A stretch of DNA of 64,000 nucleotides from Nocardia sp. NBC_00416. GTDB taxonomy: Bacteria > Actinomycetota > Actinomycetes > Mycobacteriales > Mycobacteriaceae. The stretch covers positions 4,714,501 to 4,778,500 of the forward strand of contig NZ_CP107932.1 in the NCBI RefSeq assembly GCF_036032445.1, written 5' to 3'. Shown piece by piece: positions 17,088 to 25,897 of the stretch; within the stretch, counting starts at the first letter, position 1, and every line of letters begins with the position of its first letter. Both the position numbers and the translations under genes were made by a program. The notes beneath the pieces were generated by a model, which did no database searches, had not been told where the DNA came from, and saw only the letters and a program-made list of their open reading frames with translations.

Positions 17088-20000
17088 ATTCGTATGCCCG
17101 GACCCTCGCAGACCGTACGCATGACCTCCAGGATCCGCGCGGCGGCGGCCACTCTGCCCACTCTGCGGACGACCCGGTCCGCCGTGGCCGGTCCACCCGG
17201 GCCGAGCCGTTCCCGCCACAGCTCGTGATGCCGCGCCAACCGCATGGCCGGATAGTCCTGCCGTGCCGACGCCATCGGGGCCAGCGCCAGCAGCTCGATC
17301 CCCGCCTCGACGTGCTGGTCCAGCGCCAGCAGCGCCGACCCGAGCGCACACGCCACCGCACCGATCTGCGGCAGATCCGGGACGGACCCCAACCTTTCGT
17401 GCGCGATTTCGGCGAGTTCGGCCACCAGCGGCCCGACCAACGAGATGCGGCCGGCGAGCACATGCGCGGCCACCGTCGTCGAACACATCAGCAACGCACC
17501 GGGTCCCGGGGTGAACTCGCCTCCCGGCCAGCCCAGCAGATCCAGCGCCCGGCGGAAATGTCGCAGGCCGGCCTCGGTGTCTCCTTCGGCGAGCTCGATC
17601 TCGGCAAGGCCCGCGGCGATCGTCGACAATCGGTGGTTGCGGTGGATACTCGGGTCGTCGACCAGTTCGAGGCCACCCGAACCGGAACTGGAAATTCCCA
17701 GTGCGGCGGCGAGTTCCCGCCGCGCCCGCTCGGTATCGCCGATACCCGCCAGCGAGACCGCCAGGAACGAGCGCACTTCCAGACTCTCGTCGTAAGCGCG
17801 GATCCGGAGCAGCAATTCGGCCGCTTCCGCGTAATGACCGACCGATTCGCCGTACCGCGCAGTCTGACCGGCCAACGCGGCCAGATGCTGCACGACCATC
17901 GCCCGGTTCCACACCTCCGCGTCGGTGAGCAGAGCCTGCGAGGCCAGTGCGTCCCGGGTGGAACCGTGGATCCGGCCCATGTTCTCCCAGACGTTCGCCC
18001 TGGCCACCAATGCCACCACGCGCGTCTGCCGGTCGGCCGAGCGAGCCCCGTACGCCAGCAACCGGGCCAGCCGCATGGCATCGGGCGGACAGATCAGCAG
18101 CTGTCCGAGGAAGCGGAAGGTCTCGCCCATTCCGGTGGCCGTGCGCAGCAGCGCCCGAACCCGGATCCGCACCACGGCCAGTTCCCGGCCGCCCTGGCTC
18201 ATGAAAGCGATGTGCAGGGCAGCCAATGCGTGACCGAGCATATGCAGTTCCGCCTGGACCCCGGAAGCGCCCGCGGGGGGCGGCAGCGCCAGCATCCGCG
18301 GAATCCAGCCCATGAGTTCCAGATGCGCGCCCTGCGCCACCCAGCGCATGCCGATGGCCGGGAACACCATGTTGGCGGTATCCCGGTCTCCGCACGCCTC
18401 GGCCCACCGCAATACGGCCACCAGGTTGTCCAGCTCCGCCACCATGAGCAGAGCGGGTCCCAGCTGATCGCCGCCGAGGTACCGGTGCGCGACCGCCACC
18501 ACGAATTCCCGCGCCCAGTCGGCCATCCGGGTCTCGACCAGCTCGATCTCGGATCGGTTCCCGTCACCGGCCACGGCCAGCTGCTGGTCGCCGAATTCGC
18601 GGACCGTCTCCAGCATCCGGTAGCGCACACCCAGCGCGGTATCGGCGGCGTCGCCTTCGTCTTCCACCACGGTCAGCAGCGATTGCCCGACCAGCCCGTC
18701 CACCGCCGCCGCGATATCGCCGACCTCGGGTCCCCCGGCCACCGCCTCCGCCGCGGCCAGGGTGAATCCCGCGGGGAACCGGCACATCCGGCGCAAGGCG
18801 ATCTGCTGGGACGTTTCCAGCAGATTCCAACTCCAGGCGATCACCGCGTGCAAGGTGCGATGGCGTTCCGGCGAGGTGCGGTCGCCGCTGCGCAACAACG
18901 CGAAACGCTGATCGAGGCGGCGCTCGATGTCCTCCACGCTCATGGTCCGCACCCGGGCGGCAGCAAGTTCGATGGCCAGCGGCAACCCGTCCAGGGTGTG
19001 GCAGAGCCGGGCCACGACCGCCATATCCAGCCGCACCGAGGGTCGCACCGCCCGGGCCCGGGCGGCGAACAGCTCGGTCGCCGGTGACCCGCCGGGATCG
19101 ATCGCCAACGGCGCCAGCGGATACACGGTTTCGGCGGTGATCGCCAGCGGCGACCGGCTGGTGGTGAGCACGGTCAGCTGCGGACAGCTGCCCACCAGAT
19201 CGGCTACCAGCAGAGCCGCGCCCTCGATCAGGTGTTCACAATTGTCCAGCACCAACAGCATCGGCCGGGCCGAGAGCGCGTCCCGTAACCGGCTCCGGGC
19301 ATCAGTCGCAGGCAGGACCTGCGGCAACCCCCGTTCCCGACGGATCTCGCCGAGCCCCACCGCCGCGGCGATCGCCGTCTCGATATCCACCGCCGCGTCG
19401 CTGCTCGAACCGTCCGGCCGCACCGACGCCAACTCCACCAGCAACACCGGCTGGGTACCGGCGTACCGCGCGGCGAGTTCGTTGGCCACCCGGGTCTTTC
19501 CGGCGCCGCCCGGGCCGAGCACAGTGGTGACCCGCGAGATCTGGAGCAGCCGGGTCAACGCGGCGAGGTCGTCCGCGCGCCCGAGCAGCGCGTTGGGCGC
19601 GGCCCGAACTCCGACCGCCCGCAGAGTAGGAGGTTCCGGTTCGGCCGGTACCGGTTCCGCCCGTGGCACGAACCGGCCGCGCAGGATCGCGGTGTTCATT
19701 TCGGTGATCGCCGCACCCGGGTCCGTGCCGAGTTCGGTGGCCAGTCTCGTACGCAGGGCGGCGAATACGTCGAGCGCCTCGTTATCGCGACCCGCGGTCG
19801 CGAGCAACCGCATCAGGGTGCGGGCCGATGCCTCGTCCCCGGGCCGGTTCCGCAGTTGCGCCCGGGCGACGGCGACGGCGCCGTCGAGATCGCCGGTCGC
19901 CTCCCTGCCCGCCAGTTCGATATCGTCCAACGTCGCGGCGTGCAGCGCGGCCACGGCGGCGAGTTCACCGGCCAGGCCGCTCGCCGGCAGATCCGCTCCT

Positions 20001-20464
20001 GGTTCCCCGCTCCACAACGCACGCGCCCGGTCCACGGTGGCCAGCGCGTTCGCCGGATCACCGGCCGCCAGTGCCGCCGCGGCCTGCTGCGCCAACTGTT
20101 GCGCCGCCGTCAGATCCACCTGTTCCGGGCGCAGCGCGAGCCGATAACCGGCCGGACCTGCCTCCAGCACACCGTCGGGCAATGCACCGCGCAACCGGGA
20201 GATCTGCGTGTGCAGGGCGTTCGTCGGCGAACGCGGCGGGTCGTCGCCCCAGACCTCTTCGATCAGCGCGGCCGCGCCCCGGCTGCGCCCCGGGCGCAGC
20301 GCCAGCGCCACCAGCAGCAGGCGGGCCCGGGTACCCGGCAGCACCACCAGTTCGGCGTCACGGCGCAGCGCGATACGACCCAGCAGGGTCACTATGAGCG
20401 ACTCGTCCGCTGACGTCGATATCACGGGAAGGCGGCCGTGGGAGCGGCCCGGATCGAGAACCAT
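17054..20464 (-). CDS. SARP/AfsR-like transcriptional regulator with NB-ARC ATPase
   Basis: 1136 aa. The order is: OmpR-type winged helix (about residues 22-105; GDDPPRSPTNALHTQISRLR), bacterial transcriptional activation domain (about 110-260; LWSGEPGADLPASG, ELGTDPGAAITEMN), an AfsR/NB-ARC ATPase (Walker A GPGGAGKTRVANEL near 315, Walker B MLLVLDNCEHL near 400), and a long helical TPR-like C terminus (about 600-1120). Such proteins usually activate antibiotic or morphology genes. It is convergent with the ABC exporter and not obviously coupled to any biosynthetic cluster here. The first 15 residues before the winged helix may be too long; GTG/ATG alternatives exist. Target genes unknown. 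Confidence 0.87.
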   Translation of the reverse strand: MVLDPGRSHGRLPVISTSADESLIVTLLGRIALRRDAELVVLPGTRARLLLVALALRPGRSRGAAALIEEVWGDDPPRSPTNALHTQISRLRGALPDGVLEAGPAGYRLALRPEQVDLTAAQQLAQQAAAALAAGDPANALATVDRARALWSGEPGADLPASGLAGELAAVAALHAATLDDIELAGREATGDLDGAVAVARAQLRNRPGDEASARTLMRLLATAGRDNEALDVFAALRTRLATELGTDPGAAITEMNTAILRGRFVPRAEPVPAEPEPPTLRAVGVRAAPNALLGRADDLAALTRLLQISRVTTVLGPGGAGKTRVANELAARYAGTQPVLLVELASVRPDGSSSDAAVDIETAIAAAVGLGEIRRERGLPQVLPATDARSRLRDALSARPMLLVLDNCEHLIEGAALLVADLVGSCPQLTVLTTSRSPLAITAETVYPLAPLAIDPGGSPATELFAARARAVRPSVRLDMAVVARLCHTLDGLPLAIELAAARVRTMSVEDIERRLDQRFALLRSGDRTSPERHRTLHAVIAWSWNLLETSQQIALRRMCRFPAGFTLAAAEAVAGGPEVGDIAAAVDGLVGQSLLTVVEDEGDAADTALGVRYRMLETVREFGDQQLAVAGDGNRSEIELVETRMADWAREFVVAVAHRYLGGDQLGPALLMVAELDNLVAVLRWAEACGDRDTANMVFPAIGMRWVAQGAHLELMGWIPRMLALPPPAGASGVQAELHMLGHALAALHIAFMSQGGRELAVVRIRVRALLRTATGMGETFRFLGQLLICPPDAMRLARLLAYGARSADRQTRVVALVARANVWENMGRIHGSTRDALASQALLTDAEVWNRAMVVQHLAALAGQTARYGESVGHYAEAAELLLRIRAYDESLEVRSFLAVSLAGIGDTERARRELAAALGISSSGSGGLELVDDPSIHRNHRLSTIAAGLAEIELAEGDTEAGLRHFRRALDLLGWPGGEFTPGPGALLMCSTTVAAHVLAGRISLVGPLVAELAEIAHERLGSVPDLPQIGAVACALGSALLALDQHVEAGIELLALAPMASARQDYPAMRLARHHELWRERLGPGGPATADRVVRRVGRVAAAARILEVMRTVCEGPGIRIPGPLDRPVVD

Positions 20465-20524
20465 ACCGAAGTCATCGTATGCGCTGCGCCGACCGGCGAG
20501 CGCGTCGTCGACTCCGAGTGGCGC

Positions 20525-21610
20525 TCACGCGGTCCAGCGGCCCGTGGCCACGAATTCCTCCAGGACCGTCGTGGGCGAGATCAGATCCCAGGCCTGCTCC
20601 GCGATCCACTCGTCGCTGTAATAGGTTCCGGCGTAGCGTTCGCCGCCGTCGCAGAGCAGGGTGACCACACTTCCGCTGCGCCCGGCCGCCAGCATCTGCG
20701 CGATGAGCCCGCACGCGCCCCAGAAGTTGGTGCCGGTGGACCCGCCCACTCGGCGGCCCAGCCCCCGGCTCGCGAACCGCGCCGCGGCGATCGAGGCGGG
20801 GTCGGGGACGTGGATCATCCGATCCACCACCTCCGGTACGAACGAAGGTTCCATCCGCGGGCGGCCGATTCCCTCGATCCGTGACGGCATCCCGGTCGTA
20901 TAGTCGCGCTTTCCGGTCTCGTAGGCGCCGAAGAACGCGGAATTGTCCGGGTCCACCACCGCCAGCCGGGTCGGATGCCGCCGATAGCGCAGATACCGTC
21001 CGATGGTCGCGCTGGTGCCGCCGGTACCGGCGCCGACGACGATCCAGTCCGGTACCGGATGGGTCTCCAGCGTCAACTGGTCGAAGATGGATTCGGCGAT
21101 ATTGTTGTTCCCGCGCCAGTCCGTAGCGCGTTCGGCATTGGTGAACTGGTCCAGATAGTGCCCACCGCATTCGGCGGCCAGCCGGGCCGCCTCGGCGTAC
21201 ATATCGGGTGCGCGCTGGACGTAGTGGCACCGCCCGCCCTGCGCCTCGATCAGGGCGATCTTCTGCGGCGAGGTCCGGGCCGGAACCACCGCTACGAAAT
21301 CCAAGCCGAGCAGTTGCGCGAAATACGCCTCGCTCACCGCGGTCGATCCCGAGGACGCCTCCACGATCGTGGTTCCCTCGGTGATCCACCCGTTGCACAG
21401 CCCGTAGAGGAACAGCGACCGCGCGAGCCGGTGTTTCAGACTGCCGGTGATATGGGTGGATTCGTCTTTGAGGTAGAGCTGCACGTTCCAATCCGCGGGC
21501 AGCGGATAACGCAGCAGATGGGTATCGGCGCTGCGCTGCGCGTCGGCGTCGATGAGCCGTACCGCTTCATCGGCCCAGCCCCGCGGATTGCCGCGCGCGC
21601 ACGATTTCAC
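20525..21610 (-). CDS. PLP-dependent cysteine synthase-family protein (Cds1-like)
   Basis: 361 aa fold-type II PLP enzyme. The lysine that binds PLP is in THITGSLKHRLARS (about residues 53-66). The phosphate loop is VVGAGTGGTSATIGRY, and substrate-loop residues are EASSGSTAVSEAYFA. It resembles the mycobacterial cysteine desulfhydrase Cds1 (Rv3684) more than CysK/CysM in the N-terminal NPRGWADEAVRLIDAD motif, as far as I recall. The likely reaction is cysteine to pyruvate, sulfide and ammonia; cysteine synthase activity is the alternative. It overlaps the DUF4229 gene by 4 bp (ATGA), and SARP follows 60 bp downstream on the same strand. Confidence 0.82.
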   Translation of the reverse strand: MKSCARGNPRGWADEAVRLIDADAQRSADTHLLRYPLPADWNVQLYLKDESTHITGSLKHRLARSLFLYGLCNGWITEGTTIVEASSGSTAVSEAYFAQLLGLDFVAVVPARTSPQKIALIEAQGGRCHYVQRAPDMYAEAARLAAECGGHYLDQFTNAERATDWRGNNNIAESIFDQLTLETHPVPDWIVVGAGTGGTSATIGRYLRYRRHPTRLAVVDPDNSAFFGAYETGKRDYTTGMPSRIEGIGRPRMEPSFVPEVVDRMIHVPDPASIAAARFASRGLGRRVGGSTGTNFWGACGLIAQMLAAGRSGSVVTLLCDGGERYAGTYYSDEWIAEQAWDLISPTTVLEEFVATGRWTA

Positions 21611-22080
21611 GCCGAGCCGCCGGAGCTGCCCGATTCACCCCGGTCCTCATCCCGCTCCGGCGCGCTCGGGGCCGCCTCGGATTCGGCGGACCCGGGCTCA
21701 CCGCGCAGCCGCGCCCGCAGTTGGGCCTTGTCCCGGCGCCGGCGTTCGTCGACGGCCGCGATATCGGCGTTCACCCGGCCGCGCAGGCCCTTGAACAGCG
21801 CGAGCGAGAGCGGCAAAGCGATAACGATCGCGAAGAGGATGGCCACGACCAGCGGTATTTCCACCGTGACCACCGCCGCGCCGACCATGATCACCACCGT
21901 GAGCACCGCGACCAGCACCAGCCGGGCCAGGGTGTAGAGCCCCAGATTGCGCGCCAGCCGGCGGCCCGGCGACGTACCGGGCCGGGGGGCGGTCGGTTCC
22001 TCGGATAGGTTCGCGTCACTCACCTGACCAGCGTAAGCGAACCGCCGAGTGCCCTCGCGCGCCGTATCCGTTTTGTCCAT
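21607..22080 (-). CDS. DUF4229 membrane protein
   Basis: 157 aa with two adjacent membrane helices (LGLYTLARLVLVAVLTVVIM and VVTVEIPLVVAILFAIVIAL), a short basic loop, and an acidic, charged C-terminal tail. This is the pattern of actinobacterial DUF4229. The ATG at 22080 is chosen because GGAGG lies just upstream, although only 2 nt away; a GTG at 22023 is the main alternative. Its stop overlaps the start of the Cds1-like gene. It is divergent from the BldC-like gene. Function unknown. Confidence 0.72.
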   Translation of the reverse strand: MDKTDTAREGTRRFAYAGQVSDANLSEEPTAPRPGTSPGRRLARNLGLYTLARLVLVAVLTVVIMVGAAVVTVEIPLVVAILFAIVIALPLSLALFKGLRGRVNADIAAVDERRRRDKAQLRARLRGEPGSAESEAAPSAPERDEDRGESGSSGGSA

Positions 22081-22182
22081 TACCTCCGCTTTACCAACAG
22101 TAGGTGGTTCGAACACCCGGGGGTCTCGGTGCCACTATGTCGGAATCCGATGAGAAAACGTGACGAAACAGAAAGGTTTGCC

Positions 22183-22398
22183 ATGACCGCGATCGCCGTC
22201 GGGGCACAGGAGAACCTGTTGACCCCGGGCCAGGTTGCCGCCCTGTTCCACGTAGACCCCAAGACCGTCACCCGCTGGGCGCATGCGGGACGGCTCGGTT
22301 CCCTGCGCACTCCGGGTGGTCATCGCCGGTTCCGCGAATCCGAGGTGCTGCGGTTGCTCGAATCGCTCACCACCGAGGCGACCGTACGCGGCAGCTGA
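22183..22398 (+). CDS. BldC-like MerR-type HTH regulator
   Basis: 71 aa, essentially one winged HTH of the BldC/excisionase type: LLTPGQVAALFHVDPKTVTRWAHAG (about residues 11-35) followed by the wing LRTPGGHRRFRESEV. In Streptomyces BldC controls development; here, in a non-sporulating genus, its targets are unknown. The ATG has GAAAGG 7 nt upstream. The longer frame (from 22129) starts in an unlikely basic peptide. It is transcribed divergently from DUF4229. Confidence 0.85.
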   Translation: MTAIAVGAQENLLTPGQVAALFHVDPKTVTRWAHAGRLGSLRTPGGHRRFRESEVLRLLESLTTEATVRGS

Positions 22399-22426
22399 GG
22401 CCGGACCACCGACCTCGGCACAGGGC

Positions 22427-22448
22427 AGCTCGGCCGAACGGCTGAGCT
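22427..22448 (+). terminator. Weak hairpin after the bldC-like gene
   Basis: A 9-bp stem with one G-U pair and a GAAC loop lies 28 nt after the bldC-like stop. No T-tract. Terminator function is a guess from position. Confidence 0.3.
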
Positions 22449-22542
22449 CGGCCCGGGCCGGAACGGGATCGGCGCCGATCACCACAGCGATGGCATATCG
22501 GCCGCACATACCCACCGGCCGCTCCGAGAGCTAACCTCGTTG

Positions 22543-22552
22543 AAGGAGGTGA
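22543..22552 (+). promoter_or_regulatory. Full-length Shine-Dalgarno (AAGGAGGTGA)
   Basis: Ten bases complementary to the whole anti-SD end of 16S rRNA, 5 nt before a GTG (22558) and 8 nt before an ATG (22561). It fixes the start of the small membrane protein and rules out the in-frame TTG at 22540 as start. Confidence 0.8.
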
Positions 22553-22557
22553 GCCAC

Positions 22558-22758
22558 GTGATGTACCTGTTGGCACTCATTGCGATCGTGACGATCGCGG
22601 TGCTGTGCTGGAAGGCATTCGGCCCCGGGCATCCCCCGTCCGCTCCGGGACCGACCCGTAAACGTGTTCTCGGCCCGGATGACGATCCCGAATTCCTCTG
22701 GCGCATCTCGCGTCAGCAGAAACATCGGGACGGCGATCCGGGCTCAGCCGAGCACTGA
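22558..22758 (+). CDS. Small single-pass membrane protein
   Basis: 66 aa. Residues 3-18 (YLLALIAIVTIAVLCW) form one membrane helix at the very N terminus. A Pro-rich linker and a charged cytoplasmic-like tail follow (DDDPEFLWRISRQQ). The GTG start is preceded by a perfect ribosome site; ATG one codon later is equally possible. No family recognised. It is followed by a hairpin shared with the convergent gene at 22815. High translation is suggested by the ribosome site. Confidence 0.7.
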   Translation: MMYLLALIAIVTIAVLCWKAFGPGHPPSAPGPTRKRVLGPDDDPEFLWRISRQQKHRDGDPGSAEH

Positions 22759-22780
22759 TCGCCTCGGCTGATAACGCCCG

Positions 22781-22800
22781 GCCGCGGGTTTTCCCGCGGC
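22781..22800. terminator. Bidirectional hairpin terminator
   Basis: Perfect 8-bp stem (GCCGCGGG/CCCGCGGC) with a TTTT loop, in the 56-bp gap between convergent genes. It could serve both. Confidence 0.6.
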
Positions 22801-22814
22801 GCGCGGCGGCATGC

Positions 22815-23039
22815 CTAATCAGCAGTGCTGTCCAGCTGCGGCAGGCCCTCCACGGCCCGTAATTTATCCGCGACCACAGCCAGCCGTTCCAACGCCTCGG
22901 GCGGCAGTCCCACCGAGGTGCGCACCAATCTGAGCAGAGAGTCGGGCTCCAGGCCACAGATGAGCGCGTTGTTCGCGGCCACCGACGCACGGTAATCGGT
23001 ATCGCCGCCGTTATCCGAACTGAAATTCTCCGAATCCAC
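22815..23039 (-). CDS. Small hypothetical protein
   Basis: 74 aa, soluble, mostly helical in the second half (LEPDSLLRLVRTSVGLPPEALERLAVVADKLRAVEG). The GTG start of M-DSENFSSDN is preceded by GAGGAG about 7 nt upstream; the longer frame runs through AT-richer intergenic DNA and is unlikely. No domain recognised. It lies downstream of ccsB on the same strand but a terminator-like hairpin and 180 bp separate them. Confidence 0.6.
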   Translation of the reverse strand: MDSENFSSDNGGDTDYRASVAANNALICGLEPDSLLRLVRTSVGLPPEALERLAVVADKLRAVEGLPQLDSTAD

Positions 23040-23201
23040 TGCCGCTCTCCTCACTGCTCGCCGCGGCGTTACCGCGCTATGGAGGGGAAATGACCGTTCA
23101 CACCCGATAAAAATCACAGGAACCATCGGGACGCATACAGTTCAGCAAATAACTCGACCGAACAATAGCAACTGAGCATTGCGGCGGAGTAACGATCATT
23201 A

Positions 23202-23222
23202 CGGCGCGAGAAATACGCGCCG
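23202..23222 (-). terminator. Hairpin after ccsB
   Basis: Perfect 7-bp stem CGGCGCG/CGCGCCG with a 7-nt loop, starting 2 nt after the ccsB stop. It closes the cytochrome c maturation operon. Confidence 0.55.
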
Positions 23223-23224
23223 GA

Positions 23225-24193
23225 TCAGCTCAGACCGGAGTAGCTGTGCAGCCCCGAAACGACCATATTGATGATGAACAGGTTGAACAGCATGGCCACG
23301 AATCCCGCCACATTGATCCACGCGGCTTTCGTGTCACGCCAGCCCGAAGTCGCGCGCGCGTGCAGATATGCCGCGTAGAGCACCCAGGCGATGAACGAAC
23401 AGGTCTCCTTCGGGTCCCAGCCCCAGAACCGCCCCCACGCGGCCTCGGCCCAGATCGCGCCGAGGATGACGCCCGCACCGAAGAGCGGGAACCCGATGAT
23501 CGTGGTGCGGTAGGCGAGCCGGTCCAGCGTTCGGGCGTCGGGGAGCCGGCGGGCGATCACGCCCAGGATATTCGCCGATTCCGAGCCCTCCGGCTGACGC
23601 AGCCGGTACAGGAACAACAGACTCGCCACACCCGACACCAGGAAAACCCCGCTGCCCAGGCTCACGATCGTGACGTGCAGCGGCAGCCAGTACGAACGCA
23701 GCGCCGGCACCACCGGAGCCGCGTCGGTGTAGAGCACGGTGCCCCCGAGGAACATCAGGATCAGCATGGGCACCAGTAGGAACACCCACATGCCGCGGAA
23801 GCGTGCGTCGCGCATGAACACCAGGCCGACCACCGCGGCGGCCGCGGTCGCCATGGTCACGAACTCGTACATGTTCCCGAGCGGGAAGCGGCCGGTCGAG
23901 AAACCACGTAGCACGATGGAACCGATATGCAGCGCCACCGCCACGAACAGCACCGAGAACGCGATATTGCCGAGGCGTTCCGACAGCGGCACGGTGGGCG
24001 TTTCGCTGATCTTTCCCGGGATATCGCCGCCCGCGGCGACACCACCGGCCGACACCAATTCCCGATCGGTCACCTGCCGGACGCGCGCCGAGGCGTACTG
24101 CACGATCAGTAGCACCAACACCAGCGCGTACACGACGATCGCCGTTTTGAAGGCGAGATCGCTGTAGCCGGCGAGAGTGTCGTCGATCGGCAT
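23225..24193 (-). CDS. ccsB: Cytochrome c biogenesis protein CcsB/ResC (heme handling)
   Basis: 322 aa polytopic membrane protein of the System II cytochrome c synthase. The tryptophan-rich WWD heme-binding motif is WGRFWGWDPKETCSFIAW (about residues 247-264), and conserved His ligands lie on flanking helices (for example LPLHVTIVS and YLHARATSG). With ResB it exports heme and attaches it to apocytochrome c outside the membrane. It is the last gene of the operon, 84 bp downstream of resB. ATG start with a GAGATG-type ribosome site. Confidence 0.94.
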   Translation of the reverse strand: MPIDDTLAGYSDLAFKTAIVVYALVLVLLIVQYASARVRQVTDRELVSAGGVAAGGDIPGKISETPTVPLSERLGNIAFSVLFVAVALHIGSIVLRGFSTGRFPLGNMYEFVTMATAAAAVVGLVFMRDARFRGMWVFLLVPMLILMFLGGTVLYTDAAPVVPALRSYWLPLHVTIVSLGSGVFLVSGVASLLFLYRLRQPEGSESANILGVIARRLPDARTLDRLAYRTTIIGFPLFGAGVILGAIWAEAAWGRFWGWDPKETCSFIAWVLYAAYLHARATSGWRDTKAAWINVAGFVAMLFNLFIINMVVSGLHSYSGLS

Positions 24194-24277
24194 TGTTCAT
24201 CTCCTCGTACCGCGTGCTCGATGGGCAGTCGCACTGCCCTTGCGTGGTGACCCACGCCGTATTCCGGGAGCGGGCGC

Positions 24278-25897
24278 TCAGTCGCCGGACGCGTCCAGCA
24301 GGCGTTGCCGCAAGCGATCGAACTCCCCGCCCCAGCCGGCCTGGTCGGTGCGGGCCAGCCCGCCCATCTCTACTACGACGCGTCGTTGGTCCACGGTACC
24401 CTCCGGGGTCACCCGCAACCAGACCCGCCTCCGCGAAACCAGCAGCGAGACCAACAGCCCGCCCATCATCACCAGCGCGGTCACCAGCACCCACTGCTGT
24501 GCGGGATCGTGCGAAACCTGCAGGTTCACGAACTCCTCCGCGCCGTCGAATCGCACCTCGGTGCCGTTGGGCAACGTCGTCGACTCGCCCGGTCGCAGAT
24601 TGACCCGGGCCTCCTTGCTGAGCCGGCCCTGCCGCACCATCTCCTGGTCCAGCGCGAAAATCGACTGCGGCCGGCCGGTGTCCAGACCGGTGTCGCCGCG
24701 ATACACGTCCACCGCCACCGCCGGATCGGTGAGTTCCGGATACACCGAAGTGAGCAGCGAACCGTGGAAACTCGCGGTCGGCGCGAACAGACCCTCGATC
24801 GCGATCTGGTTCTGCCGGCGCTCGGCCTCGGTGGAGTACATGCCGCCCGGCGGATCGATGCGCAACACCCCGCTGGAGAGGAAGGTCTGCATATCGTTCG
24901 GCTGCCACTGCACCGTTTCGGTCCGTGTCTCGCCGTTCGGGAAGGTCACGGTGAACTTCGGCGCGTAGCCGTGCCCCTGCAGATAGACGCGATCCCCGGC
25001 CACCCGCAGCGGATGATTCACCTTGATGGTCGTATCCCGCCAGGTGCCCGTCGCCAGATCCGCGCCCTGCTGGTAGGCGATATCGGAGGTGAACATCTCG
25101 GCCTGGCCGTTGTCGAGATAATCGGCCCGGAAATTCTTCACCTTCACGCACATCGGGGTCATCCCGGTGCCGTCGTTCACATTCCCGGCGCGGAACGAGT
25201 CGAACACCGCCGGCGAAGTGGTACAGAATCCGGGCCCGTTGTTCGCGATGACGATCACATTGCCCTCGTAGCCGAACAACTTTCCGACCGCGATCGCCAC
25301 CAGCAACCCGACCAGTGCCAGATGGAACACCAGATTGCCCAGCTCGCGGGTGTACCCCTTCTCCGCCGACAGCGTGACCTCACCGTCGCGCTCCCCCGGC
25401 CGGACTTCGGTCCGCCAGCCCCGCAACCGGGTACGCGCCCGATCGACGATCTCGTCCGGGGCGCCGTCCAGCACCACCCGATGGTGGTGCGGCAACCGGG
25501 TCAGATTGCGGGGCACCCGCACCGGCGGGGTGCGCAGGGCACGGTAGTGATCCACCGTGCGCGGCAGAATGCAGCCCACCAGCGAGATGAACAGCAGCAC
25601 ATAGATCGCCGTGAACCAGAAACTGGAGAACACGTCGAACAGCTCGAACCGGTCCATCCACGCACCGAGCACCGGACGGTCGGCGATATAGGTCGCGACC
25701 TTCTGTTCGTTCAGGCTGCGCTGCGGCAGCAGGGCGCCGGGGATGGCGGCCAGCGCCAGCAGGAACAGCAGTACGAGCGCGGTGCGCATATTGGTGAGCC
25801 CGCGCCAGCCGTTGCGCAGCAGCGCCCGGGCACGGCCCAGCAGGGTCTGCCGGGGCGGATGAACCGGGGGCGCCTCGGGGTGGTCTGTCACGGTCAT
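24278..25897 (-). CDS. resB: Cytochrome c biogenesis protein ResB
   Basis: 539 aa. Four membrane helices (two near the N terminus at about 38-60 and 92-115, one near 190-210, one near the C terminus ALVMMGGLLVSLLVS) flank a large periplasmic-side domain (about 215-480). This is the ResB/Ccs1 layout. It works with CcsB in heme delivery and ligation. The start overlaps the ccdA stop by 4 bp. Domain and neighbours agree; length is typical for actinobacterial ResB. Confidence 0.93.
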   Translation of the reverse strand: MTVTDHPEAPPVHPPRQTLLGRARALLRNGWRGLTNMRTALVLLFLLALAAIPGALLPQRSLNEQKVATYIADRPVLGAWMDRFELFDVFSSFWFTAIYVLLFISLVGCILPRTVDHYRALRTPPVRVPRNLTRLPHHHRVVLDGAPDEIVDRARTRLRGWRTEVRPGERDGEVTLSAEKGYTRELGNLVFHLALVGLLVAIAVGKLFGYEGNVIVIANNGPGFCTTSPAVFDSFRAGNVNDGTGMTPMCVKVKNFRADYLDNGQAEMFTSDIAYQQGADLATGTWRDTTIKVNHPLRVAGDRVYLQGHGYAPKFTVTFPNGETRTETVQWQPNDMQTFLSSGVLRIDPPGGMYSTEAERRQNQIAIEGLFAPTASFHGSLLTSVYPELTDPAVAVDVYRGDTGLDTGRPQSIFALDQEMVRQGRLSKEARVNLRPGESTTLPNGTEVRFDGAEEFVNLQVSHDPAQQWVLVTALVMMGGLLVSLLVSRRRVWLRVTPEGTVDQRRVVVEMGGLARTDQAGWGGEFDRLRQRLLDASGD

